In this document: piece after piece, positions 1-6,306 of the stretch
Position numbering within the stretch: position 1 is the first letter of the stretch
Layout of the letters: the number at the start of each line of letters is the position of its first letter
NCBI GenBank assembly: GCA_023411265.1
Contig: JAEYOX010000042.1
Coordinates: 1-18,121, forward strand
DNA: 18,121 nt
Direction: 5' to 3'
Source: Bacteroidota bacterium
GTDB lineage: Bacteria > Bacteroidota > Bacteroidia > Flavobacteriales > Weeksellaceae
The notes under the pieces: generated by a model
What the model saw: only the letters and a program-made list of their open reading frames with translations
Database searches by the model: none
What the model was told of the DNA's origin: nothing
Position numbers and translations under genes: made by a program

Positions 1-1
1 A

Positions 2-127
2 GCCCGGCTGTGGACAGATGCTATCATCAATCCCGAAGACACCAGAAAGTGGATCTCCATGGGAATTGAAGCCGCCAACCACGCTCCCATCCGCGAACCT
101 TTCAATATGGGGGTAATTCAGGTGTAA
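2..127 (+). CDS. Acyl-CoA carboxylase carboxyltransferase subunit, C-terminal end (partial)
   Basis: An open frame enters from the left edge and ends at TAA 125-127, giving 41 residues. It contains WTDAIINPEDTRKWISMG and, near the end, EAANHAP. These are typical of the C-terminus of biotin-dependent acetyl/propionyl/methylcrotonyl-CoA carboxylase carboxyltransferase (beta) subunits, in which the conserved D-x-R-x-W...G stretch lies in the crotonase-like C-terminal half. The enzyme moves a carboxyl group from carboxybiotin to an acyl-CoA in the cytoplasm. Which acyl-CoA is used cannot be told from this end. It is a core-metabolism gene and appears to mark the left border of the accessory region. 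Seen: the frame and motif. Inferred: the family. Confidence 0.85.
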   Translation, partial: ARLWTDAIINPEDTRKWISMGIEAANHAPIREPFNMGVIQV

Positions 128-141
128 GGGGGCGCGGAAAA

Positions 142-226
142 AGCTGTCAAGGTTTTTGGAGAAAAAATACAACCCGCAGGGTGGAGATTTTTTCAACAAA
201 ACCCGTAGGGCTTGACCTTTACAGCT
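142..226. repeat. Structured intergenic repeat with inverted ends and an internal direct repeat
   Basis: AGCTGTCAAGG (142-152) is mirrored by CCTTTACAGCT (216-226), which pair with one mismatch. Inside, AACCCGCAGGG (170-180) is repeated as AACCCGTAGGG (200-210). The element lies just after the carboxylase stop. It could be a transcribed structured RNA, an imperfect terminator or a small dispersed repeat. The remainder of the gene-free stretch to position 421 shows nothing else I can name. Confidence 0.4.
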
Positions 227-421
227 GATGGCGGTTGGCGAAGGAAGCCCCCTATCTTCGCTGCCTTTTTTTGATTTTTTGGGTATGGTAACCTACTTTC
301 TTTACGGTGGGTTTGATGCGGAGGTGTTGGGAAATATATAATTAGATATTTCCGGGAAAGTCGTCTTGTGAAATTGTAAAGGTTGCAAAGTGTGCGAAGA
401 GCACAAAAATTGCAGCTTCCT

Positions 422-1321
422 TTAGTAAAATTCGTAAGTAAGAGTTTGAATTATATAGGGATTTTCGCAGAAAATTAAATTGCCAAACTGATCAAACTCT
501 TGATTTTCTATATAGCCATCGTTATTACTTCTGGTCATCCTACTTTTATCTTGCGAATAAGCGTAGTCCCAAATAAATTTTTCGTTTTTAATGGAAATCA
601 AATTCCCCTCTGCATTGTATTCAAAAAATGATTGTTTGCCGTCAACATCTCTTTCATAGACTATGTTATTATTATGATCGTAATGCTTCTCCCAAAAATT
701 ACCATTTCGAAAACTAAATTTGACAATATTTCCTTTGTTATCGTATTCAATATTATTCAATTCATCCTTGCCCAAAGTGTCTCTGTAGGAAATGCGGTTG
801 CCATATAAATCAATCTTTTCCCAAGATTCAAATCCTTTATTATCTTTATAGTGAACTACACCATCTTCAGTATAGTTTTTCCAATATTTTAACCCATCAT
901 TGTCTGCATAGTAAATCTCTCTATTTTTGTGATCGAATGCTTTTTCCCATTGCAAACCAAATATTTTATCACGCGTTGCGGTACCATATAAAAACCTGTA
1001 TAGCCAGCGCTTATCTTTCTTTTCTTTGTATCTAACAGGATTATTATGAAGGTCATATATTTTATCCCATTGCAAACCATCTGAATTTTCAAAATAGATC
1101 ATATTATTGCTATGGTCATATCTCTTTCTTTCATAGTAGCCCTTGGTTTGGTAGAAAGTTACGTTACCTGCTTCATCATACATCCAACTTTCTTCAAAAT
1201 TATCATCTATTTTTTCCACCATTCTGCCCTGCCTATCATAACGAGTGACTAGTGTTGATGATGCTATGCCCGATGGCTTATTTTTATATGCCGTTTTTTC
1301 GACTATCGACTTGATTATCAT
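422..1321 (-). CDS. Stand-alone YD/RHS-type repeat protein
   Basis: This 299-aa protein is built almost entirely of about nine degenerate units of 20-23 residues. The pattern is W-x-K-x-YD-x-x-x-N-x-I-x-Y-x-x-x-x-G, for example KHYDHNNNIVYERDVDG. That is the signature of YD (RHS) repeats, which form beta-strand shells in RHS and teneurin proteins. There is no signal peptide, no membrane segment, and no RHS core motif or toxin tip, so it is a short solitary repeat protein, not a full RHS toxin. The repetition is also visible in the DNA (CCCATTGCAAACCA at about 946 and 1066, plus strand). The start is the ATG at 1319-1321. Such small repeat proteins can be orphan RHS fragments or immunity-like partners, but no RHS gene is adjacent. 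Function unknown; family fairly certain. Confidence 0.75.
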   Translation of the reverse strand: MIIKSIVEKTAYKNKPSGIASSTLVTRYDRQGRMVEKIDDNFEESWMYDEAGNVTFYQTKGYYERKRYDHSNNMIYFENSDGLQWDKIYDLHNNPVRYKEKKDKRWLYRFLYGTATRDKIFGLQWEKAFDHKNREIYYADNDGLKYWKNYTEDGVVHYKDNKGFESWEKIDLYGNRISYRDTLGKDELNNIEYDNKGNIVKFSFRNGNFWEKHYDHNNNIVYERDVDGKQSFFEYNAEGNLISIKNEKFIWDYAYSQDKSRMTRSNNDGYIENQEFDQFGNLIFCENPYIIQTLTYEFY

Positions 1322-1396
1322 ATTATCTATGCTGTAAATTCTTTTAATTTTATTAAAAAAAGATAAGAAAAATTATTGAATGCACAAAACCTGCAC

Positions 1397-1564
1397 GGAG
1401 AGGGAAAGAAATGGGAAAGGCAGCTGTATGATATTGCGCCGGAACGGTGCAATGGCATACTGCTGCGTGCGGTGACGGAAGCGTATAGACGGCAGGAATG
1501 AATCGGCGATTTATGGCGAGAAGGGAATGCCGGCTATGGGCTGGAGGAACATGGGAAAGGGCGG
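1397..1564. repeat. GC-rich dispersed repeat, copy A
   Basis: This GC-rich patch sits between two AT-rich genes and resembles the DNA at 6000-6196 in the same order. Shared blocks are AGGGAAAG..CAGC.GTATG (1401-1430), GGAACGGTGCAATGGCA (1441-1456), GGCATACTGCTG (1454-1465), a GCGGTG-to-ATAG block (1469-1488), and finally CCGGCTATGGGCTGGAGG (1530-1547) followed by AACATGGGAAA. Short open frames run through it (GILLRAVTEAYRRQE then stop; AGYGLEEHGKGR then stop), but no start or full ORF exists. It therefore looks like a decayed element and not a gene. It ends 12 bases from the stop of the cREC gene. Confidence 0.6.
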
Positions 1565-1575
1565 TAAGTTGTTTG

Positions 1576-1863
1576 TTAAGTACGATTATTGAAATTATTA
1601 AGGAGTCCTTCGATGTTTTGTTTGCCTACGGGGTTTTGGCTGTGAACAGAAAAGTTAATGATGGTGATGTCATGGTCCAGACAGTAGTCGACCAGAAATT
1701 TAGCGCAGTCGTACCCGGTTTTTCCCGGACCTAAATCGTGATCGAAACTGATGTAGGTGGGAATACCGTGTACTGTGATAAATGCTACAAATTCATCATA
1801 GGTATAGACTCTCTGAAAATCTTTGGGAGTCGGACGCAGATCATCCAAAAATAGTTTTACCAT
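1576..1863 (-). CDS. Cyclic-phosphate-processing receiver-like (cREC) domain protein
   Basis: This 95-aa single-domain protein begins MVKLFLDDLRPTP, with an acidic pair D7-D8 like that of response-regulator receivers. It continues with SFDHDLG (D41, H42, D43), a GYDCAKFL helix and a near-terminal VHSQNPVGKQNI (H74, S75, N77). This is the pattern of the cREC family, a metal-binding receiver derivative predicted to act on cyclic phosphates in RNA repair and conflict systems. That activity is a family prediction from comparative genomics, not something shown by this sequence. It has no output or HTH domain, so it is not a conventional response regulator. The gene starts 11 nt downstream of the preceding gene's stop, so the two are almost certainly co-transcribed. 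Confidence 0.8.
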   Translation of the reverse strand: MVKLFLDDLRPTPKDFQRVYTYDEFVAFITVHGIPTYISFDHDLGPGKTGYDCAKFLVDYCLDHDITIINFSVHSQNPVGKQNIEGLLNNFNNRT

Positions 1864-1874
1864 TTTATTTACAT

Positions 1875-2348
1875 TCAGTTGCAGTCATCATCAGAATTGC
1901 TGTTTTTATCTGTAAAAAACTGATAAGTAACCACAATTTCAATCCAAACGTCATCAATTGCAAGGACGTCTTCGATCTTCAAACAGGTATGATCAAGAAG
2001 GCAGTGCATAAGATAGCCAAAATGAAAGTCTTTCAGTTGGTCACAACCTATCCAGGAAGTGATGTACCAATTCATATGGAAGAATTCGTCATCGTCCGGT
2101 GCAAGCTTATATAAACTAGTTTCATAAAAAGAATCCCCTACTTCAACTTCTTTACTCCTGCAGTAGTCTTCATCATAACTGGATACTGAGAAGTGGGTTT
2201 CAAATTCGTAGTCATCAACCACGCCGCTTTCGACCTGTCCATCCAGCACTGCACGGAGGTTTATCAGATATTCCCTCGCCCTTAGTTCTTCAGCCCTAAT
2301 CTTATCATTGATCAGGGCGAATTTTTTAATCTGTGATTCTGTCAACAT
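1875..2348 (-). CDS. Hypothetical acidic protein, partner of cREC
   Basis: This 157-aa protein has no family that I recognise. It has an N-terminal amphipathic helix (about residues 1-30, rich in K, R and E), a central acidic segment (VEVGDSFYETSLYKLAPDDD), a tryptophan/aromatic stretch (MNWYITSWIGCDQL), and a hydrophobic C-terminal strand before an Asp-rich tail. There is no signal peptide or membrane span. It is the first gene of a two-gene unit with the cREC protein 11 nt downstream. A perfect TAnnTTTG -7 element lies 18 nt before its ATG, so this pair can be transcribed separately from the WYL gene 115 bp upstream. By context it may be a substrate, partner or regulator of the cREC protein. 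Confidence 0.75.
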   Translation of the reverse strand: MLTESQIKKFALINDKIRAEELRAREYLINLRAVLDGQVESGVVDDYEFETHFSVSSYDEDYCRSKEVEVGDSFYETSLYKLAPDDDEFFHMNWYITSWIGCDQLKDFHFGYLMHCLLDHTCLKIEDVLAIDDVWIEIVVTYQFFTDKNSNSDDDCN

Positions 2349-2366
2349 CTTTATTTATAATTTCAC

Positions 2367-2374
2367 CAAAAATA
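2367..2374 (-). promoter_or_regulatory. Bacteroidota -7 promoter element for the hypothetical/cREC pair
   Basis: On the minus strand this reads TATTTTTG, a full match to the Bacteroidota TAnnTTTG -7 element, 18 nt before the ATG at 2348. No clear TTG -33 partner lies 19-21 nt upstream, so support is moderate. Confidence 0.4.
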
Positions 2375-2382
2375 ATAGATGA

Positions 2383-2416
2383 AGACGCCAGAATACGTCG
2401 CCGGGAATAATTGTCT
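2383..2416. repeat. Short dispersed GACG/CGTC hairpin repeat, copy 1
   Basis: GACGCCAGAATACGTCGC followed by CGGGAATAATTGTCTG resembles 5851-5900 (GACGCCAAGGTACGTCGC, then CGGAAT... and TTGTCTGG). Both copies can fold GACG against CGTC. It lies in the gap between the WYL gene and the hypothetical gene, immediately upstream of the latter's promoter. Confidence 0.4.
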
Positions 2417-2463
2417 GACTTATAAAATATTATCTGTTGCTCCAGTGGTGATGGGTGGCAGTA

Positions 2464-3399
2464 TCAGCTTTTGTGATAGAGCGCGTAAGCAGCTGCGATT
2501 CTTTTCTGAACTTTTTTTCTTAATGATGCGGGCTTCAGTATTTCGACATACTCGCCATAATAGAGGAGTTCCATTATGAATTCCCAATTTGGTCTGAGGA
2601 ATAATTTTATCACGATTTCTGAAGGGGTGTCTTTTATGATTTCCTGGGAGAAGTGCAGGGGCATGGACTTGATGTATTCGCCCTGGTTGGGGACGTTGGC
2701 AGCATCATCAGCGCTTTTTCTGAAGGAGAGGATGATCTCCTGCGCTTTAAAATCTTTGGATGAGCCGATAATACCGAAAACTTCTTTAAAGTGATCCTTT
2801 GGATTGATGGATTTCGGATGCTGAAACTTAGCTCCGGTTTCCAGCAGGTTTAGGATTCTGTCCAGTCCGAAAACACGGAAATCTTTAGATTTCAGGTCGT
2901 ATGCAAAAACATACCATCTGCGGCGAAACTCCTTAAGCAGGTAAGGTTCTATGGTACGTATTTCGGGCTGGCCCGTCCAGAACTTCTGATAGGTGATCTG
3001 GAGCTGCTTCTTTTCCTTTACCGCAATCAGCAGCTCGGCGAGGTAACCTGTTCCGGCCGGTTTGCGTGTGTCGAACTGAATATATTCAGAAAAATCCTGG
3101 TTTGTCTGCAATGCCTGAAAAATATCGAATGCTTCAAACAGGCGGTCGGAGTATTCATCAGGCATCGCATAAACGATTTCATAAAGTTTCGTCGATTTAT
3201 TATAGGCAATCTCAATGCTGTACAGTTCGGAAATGTCCTGCAGATCCCGTTGAAAAGTTCTGATTGAAATATTGTAATTGCCTCCACGAATTTCTGATTC
3301 TCTGTCCAATGTATTTTGAAGCTCTTCAAAAGTAGAGGGCTTGATCCGTAATTTTTGAATCATGATTCTGTGACGGGTAAAGGTTTCAATCAGTGACAT
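2464..3399 (-). CDS. WYL-domain transcriptional regulator
   Basis: This 311-aa protein has an N-terminal winged helix (about residues 5-60; recognition helix near SIRTFQRDLQDI), a WYL domain at about 120-190 with the signature RRRWYVFAYD (W162, Y163), and a C-terminal WCX-like extension (about 200-305, ending in LLYYGEYVEILKP). This layout matches WYL regulators such as PafBC and the defence-island regulators BrxR and CapW. In those families the WYL fold senses a nucleic-acid-type ligand and the dimer binds an inverted repeat. The gene is divergent from the DUF2493/SLOG gene, and their shared gap contains an 18-bp near-palindrome, so autoregulation plus control of the SLOG gene is likely. Family is seen directly; ligand and targets are inference. 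Confidence 0.9.
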   Translation of the reverse strand: MSLIETFTRHRIMIQKLRIKPSTFEELQNTLDRESEIRGGNYNISIRTFQRDLQDISELYSIEIAYNKSTKLYEIVYAMPDEYSDRLFEAFDIFQALQTNQDFSEYIQFDTRKPAGTGYLAELLIAVKEKKQLQITYQKFWTGQPEIRTIEPYLLKEFRRRWYVFAYDLKSKDFRVFGLDRILNLLETGAKFQHPKSINPKDHFKEVFGIIGSSKDFKAQEIILSFRKSADDAANVPNQGEYIKSMPLHFSQEIIKDTPSEIVIKLFLRPNWEFIMELLYYGEYVEILKPASLRKKVQKRIAAAYALYHKS

Positions 3400-3449
3400 A
3401 GTTCTGTAGTTTATAAGAGTTTCTAAAAATACAACAATTTATTAGTAAC

Positions 3450-3467
3450 GACACCAATTGGCGTGTC
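3450..3467. promoter_or_regulatory. Near-palindromic operator candidate between WYL and SLOG genes
   Basis: GACACCAATTGGCGTGTC is a near-perfect inverted repeat: GACAC and GTGTC arms flank the palindrome CCAATTGG, with one extra C on the right arm. It lies 50 nt upstream of the WYL start and 32 nt upstream of the SLOG start (3500). Its position and symmetry suit a dimeric WYL repressor. Confidence 0.5.
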
Positions 3468-3499
3468 CGCCTGATAGTTTAGCATTAAAATTAAATGTT

Positions 3500-3868
3500 A
3501 TGCTAAAATGTGCAATTGTTGGAGGGCGTGATTTTGAAGATTACGACTTTATGAAAAAAGTTCTGGATGAAAGATTCGATAATCTGAGTTTTGTGGAGTG
3601 TATTGTTTCCGGTGGTGCCAAAGGTGCCGATACTCTTGCTGAGCGTTATGCGCAGGATATTGGGCGGCCGGTTATTGTGTACAGACCTGATTATAAACGT
3701 TACGGACGCGGCGCGGCTCTCATGCGGAACACGGAGATTATTGAAAATTCTGATGTGGTTTATGCTTTTTGGGATGGGAAATCCCGGGGAACCCTTGATG
3801 CCATTAAAAAAGCTGAAAAGCTGGGAAAAATACTTTATGTTTTCCGGTATGACCAAAAAGAGGGGTAA
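3500..3868 (+). CDS. DUF2493/YspA-type SLOG nucleotide-binding protein
   Basis: This 122-aa protein starts at ATG 3500 (MLKCAIVGGRDF). The in-frame extension to 3458 would run through the operator and lacks family character. The Rossmann-like SLOG signatures are all present: VGGRDF at the first strand, IVSGGAKGADTLAERYA at the glycine-rich nucleotide loop, then YGRGAALMRNTEII and VVYAFWDGKSRGTLDAI. DUF2493 members are predicted to bind a nucleotide or its derivative, and several SLOG families act as ligand sensors in nucleotide-signalling and anti-phage systems. There is no fused effector domain. It is divergent from the WYL regulator and ends in a strong terminator, so it is probably a monocistronic gene controlled from the shared operator. 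Confidence 0.85.
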   Translation: MLKCAIVGGRDFEDYDFMKKVLDERFDNLSFVECIVSGGAKGADTLAERYAQDIGRPVIVYRPDYKRYGRGAALMRNTEIIENSDVVYAFWDGKSRGTLDAIKKAEKLGKILYVFRYDQKEG

Positions 3869-3873
3869 TAAAG

Positions 3874-3899
3874 AAAGGAATGCGGGTGCATTCCTTTTT
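3874..3899 (+). terminator. Rho-independent terminator after the SLOG gene
   Basis: AAAGGAATGC pairs perfectly with GCATTCCTTT across the 4-base loop GGGT, and is followed by a T run. It begins six bases after the stop codon. It could work in both directions, because the next gene (-) ends at 3940. Confidence 0.85.
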
Positions 3900-3939
3900 G
3901 TTTTATGTGTGAATAAGACCTTTAATCTTACATTGTATC

Positions 3940-5034
3940 CTAAATCAATTGATCAATAACATCAGAAACATCCTTATTGAAATCTAACCTAGTCTGAGCC
4001 AGCTTATCTGCAAACAGTTTTTCTTCAGTCAGAACTGGCAGCATTTTCCACGCGTTTAGAACCTTTTGATCTACTCTATGCTCCTTAAATGACAATTTGC
4101 TAAGATCTTGGGTTAAAGAAGCTATGCCTTCCAATGTAATTACAGGCATTTTATCACTTTTAAATCTGAAATATAATGATGCGCTTTTTGCAAACCCGGT
4201 AATATGGATAGCAGGAACAGTTTTATATTCCGACACCGTTACATTCAGCGAAGGATATTTAAGCTTAAGCTCCGCCGCCAAGTCTGTAAGCAAATTATGT
4301 TTTAATTCTTTTGAAACTTTTTCGAAATTCCGGTATATCTCAAGACTTGCTTCAAAGTTGTCCGTTATAATTTTTGAAATCTGTTCTGCCATTTCGATGT
4401 TGGTTGTTTGGTTAGTGAGTTTTTTAAGTAAGAAAGTGTATTGGTTGAGTACCTCGCGCAGCATAGGCTTATTATGAGCCAGTTCGGTGCACTTTGAAAT
4501 CCAGGGAATAATATCATCCCTATAAGAAAGGTTTCTGTAGATTTTTGATTCATCATCCCCAACAGTAATTTGGCCGCTTTCTTTGCCGTCTAATGTTAAA
4601 TAAAAAAGTTCAGCATTAGGAAATTGTTTTTTGTAGCGCTTCAGCTGATTCAGCTGTTCAGCCGCGTATATCTTATTTTCAATAAGAATAACATTTCCCT
4701 CGAGGTCTTTAACGACTATATCTATTCTGCCTCCTTTGGTTTTATCGGCATCGGTAAAGCCGATATGATCTTCTTTTCTGCAAACTGCATTTTCGAAGTT
4801 CATCTTATAATCTGCGTCCAAAAATTTTTGTACAAAAAGTTCGAGGGGTTTAGTACCCAACCCGTGGGTTCCTTTTGGATGTAGCAGTTCCGCCAGCAGT
4901 GCTGAGTGGGTAAAAACTTCATCAGATTCCATGCTCATGATGGAAAAGATGTTGAAATCCTCTCCGGAAAGTTTACGGTGTCTGGTATACATTTCGCTTA
5001 CTCTCGAAATTTCATTAAGAAAAGTATATGACAT
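3940..5034 (-). CDS. PD-(D/E)XK nuclease superfamily protein (PDDEXK_4 type)
   Basis: This is a 364-aa protein. The N-terminal part (about 20-70) carries FNIFSIM...EVFTHSALLAELLHPKGTHGLG, the conserved lead-in of PDDEXK_4 proteins. The nuclease core follows: GGRIDIVV with D105, ILIENKIYAAEQLNQLKRY with E119 and K121, and the following Q127, which forms the usual Q-x-x-x-Y motif. The C-terminal half (about 200-364) is helical and then a mixed fold of unknown role. Catalytic residues are intact, so DNA cleavage is plausible, though many family members have no assigned substrate. The gene begins 5 nt after the stop of a 61-aa gene and is probably translated from the same transcript. The family is common in prokaryotic defence islands. 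Confidence 0.85.
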   Translation of the reverse strand: MSYTFLNEISRVSEMYTRHRKLSGEDFNIFSIMSMESDEVFTHSALLAELLHPKGTHGLGTKPLELFVQKFLDADYKMNFENAVCRKEDHIGFTDADKTKGGRIDIVVKDLEGNVILIENKIYAAEQLNQLKRYKKQFPNAELFYLTLDGKESGQITVGDDESKIYRNLSYRDDIIPWISKCTELAHNKPMLREVLNQYTFLLKKLTNQTTNIEMAEQISKIITDNFEASLEIYRNFEKVSKELKHNLLTDLAAELKLKYPSLNVTVSEYKTVPAIHITGFAKSASLYFRFKSDKMPVITLEGIASLTQDLSKLSFKEHRVDQKVLNAWKMLPVLTEEKLFADKLAQTRLDFNKDVSDVIDQLI

Positions 5035-5039
5035 AAATA

Positions 5040-5225
5040 TTATTTAACTTTTTCAATAATAAAATCTCCCAAAGAAGCACTTGTTGATTTTAAACCAAAC
5101 TGTTTGTCGTAAGCTTGTAAAATTATTTGAGTGCTTGGTGGATGTGGCCAACTAATCTGAACTTTTAAGCCTTTTGTAATTTTGCCCACGTTTCTTTTTG
5201 CTTCAATGTTGTAAGTGTGTTTCAT
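5040..5225 (-). CDS. Small conserved-looking protein upstream of the PDDEXK_4 gene
   Basis: This 61-aa protein begins MKHTYNIEAKRNVGKITKGL and ends ASLGDFIIEKVK. It has two predicted beta-strand segments around a central helix and no cysteine motif, signal peptide or HTH. It resembles small uncharacterised Bacteroidota proteins of the type K-x-Y-x-I-x-x-x-R-x-x-G-x-I-x-K-G, but I cannot name a family. Its stop is 5 nt before the ATG of the nuclease-like gene, so the two form an operon. It could be a regulator or partner of the nuclease; there is no direct evidence for either. Start ATG at 5223-5225. Confidence 0.6.
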   Translation of the reverse strand: MKHTYNIEAKRNVGKITKGLKVQISWPHPPSTQIILQAYDKQFGLKSTSASLGDFIIEKVK

Positions 5226-5272
5226 AATTCATCTGTTTTTTTATATAATGGTTATAATTGTAAATATATGTA

Positions 5273-5813
5273 TTATTTCGTGGTGGAGAGGTTTTCCCCA
5301 TTGCGTATGAATTTTTCTACTACTTGAAGATATTCGTCAAATTTTTCCAGCCGGTGACCATCATGTACCTTTAATAATGTGAATTTTTTATCAGGTTCCT
5401 CAAACAAAGACTTCATATCGACTACCTCATCATTTGCAGATGCTATAACCAACGCGTTTTCGGCATTTTCTATTTTCACCAAATACTGATTAAAAACATC
5501 GGGAAAATCAAAGTTACGTTTTCTTTTGGATACATCAAGCAAAGGACTTAAGAGGATTAATTTATCTTCCTTTTCTCATTTCACGGATCTGCCAGGCAAA
5601 GTTTGCCCCGGTAGAATCGCCAATTATTATAAGTTTTCTGATAACTGCGCACTTTTCTACGGCATCGTTTAGCAGCCAGGGGATGTCGGAATATACTGCC
5701 CATTCCATGCAGTGTAAATCATAATCTGCGGTAAAATAACTTTTCAGCTCCTGAAATTTGCGGGAGTTTCTGTCTGAGCCGTATCCGTGTATAAACAGGA
5801 TTGTTGTTTTCAT
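5273..5813 (-). pseudogene. YqiA-like alpha/beta hydrolase split by a frameshift
   Basis: Two frames make up one hydrolase. The first (5813 to 5562) has the oxyanion-side motif HGYGS (residues 9-13) and the nucleophile elbow GDSTG (65-69, Ser67), then stops after REMRKGR. The second frame is open from the TGA at 5578 and reads EKEDKLILLSPLLDVSKRKR. It continues to an acid motif ASANDEVVDM and a histidine motif HDGHRLEKFDEYL, the order expected for the catalytic Asp and His of UPF0227/YqiA esterases. Start to stop is 541 nt, one more than a multiple of three. A +1 (or -2) shift near ATGAGAAAAGGAAG restores about 180 residues, the normal family length. Only a TTG could start the second half. 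All triad residues survive, so the lesion is recent, a sequencing error, or conceivably a recoding site. Confidence 0.85.
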
Positions 5814-5850
5814 TCCTTAAACTTTTAATATTACAATTTTACGGTGCTGG

Positions 5851-5900
5851 GACGCCAAGGTACGTCGCTACGGAATTTTATTTGGAGAAATTTTGTCTGG
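5851..5900. repeat. Short dispersed GACG/CGTC hairpin repeat, copy 2
   Basis: GACGCCAAGGTACGTCGC, then CGGAATTTT and TTGTCTGG, is a partner of 2383-2416. It is preceded by ACGGTGCTG, a string that also appears in variant form at 6338-6347 (TATGGTGCTG). It opens the repeat mosaic that fills 5814-6640, a stretch with no convincing gene. Confidence 0.4.
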
Positions 5901-5933
5901 TATCCCACATAATCTATTCGAGGGTAATTGCTG

Positions 5934-5970
5934 GCCGGCTATGTGCTGGAGGAACATGGGAAAGCGGTGG
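5934..5970. repeat. GC-rich dispersed repeat, truncated copy B
   Basis: GCCGGCTATGTGCTGGAGG followed by AACATGGGAAAGCGG matches the last block of copy A (1529-1560) almost base for base. Only the 3' end of the unit is present. It lies about 30 bp before copy C, in the same orientation. Confidence 0.6.
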
Positions 5971-5999
5971 CTCTCTCTATTGAAAACTGAACTAAAGCG

Positions 6000-6196
6000 G
6001 AGGGAAAGACAGCGGTATGGAGGGAAGGAAAAAAATGCTTTTAGCGGCTGGAAAGCGGGGCAATGGCAAGCGAGGGCAAAAGCTATTTTTTTTCTGACCG
6101 GAATACTGCTGTGCGCGGTGCCGAAGTGCATAGGCTGCCACTGAACTTTCCGCTGAAAAAGGCAGGATATGGACTGCAGGCACATGGGATTTTGGG
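6000..6196. repeat. GC-rich dispersed repeat, copy C
   Basis: The blocks occur in the same order as in copy A: AGGGAAAGACAGCGGTATG (6001-6019), GGAAAGCGGGGCAATGGCA (6050-6068), GGAATACTGCTG (6100-6111), GCGGTGCCGAAG...ATAG (6116-6133), GGCAGGATATGGACTG (6161-6176) and CACATGGGA. An extra stretch of about 30 bases with a T run separates the second and third blocks. Open frames through it end in scattered stops and have no recognisable protein family. Confidence 0.6.
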
Positions 6197-6306
6197 ACGA
6201 ACCTTTTCAACTTGCGCTTTGGATTGGTGGACGGGACTTCTAAATTATAACTACCCTGGCGGCTGGGTGGCGGTGGCGCAAAAGGGCTTCGCCCGTTGCA
6301 AGGAAA

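Noticed and set aside
1576..1863. Conventional two-component response regulator
   Set aside because: The domain has the DHD and HSQNP motifs of cREC, no standard phosphoacceptor/Thr/Lys layout or output domain, and no histidine kinase nearby.
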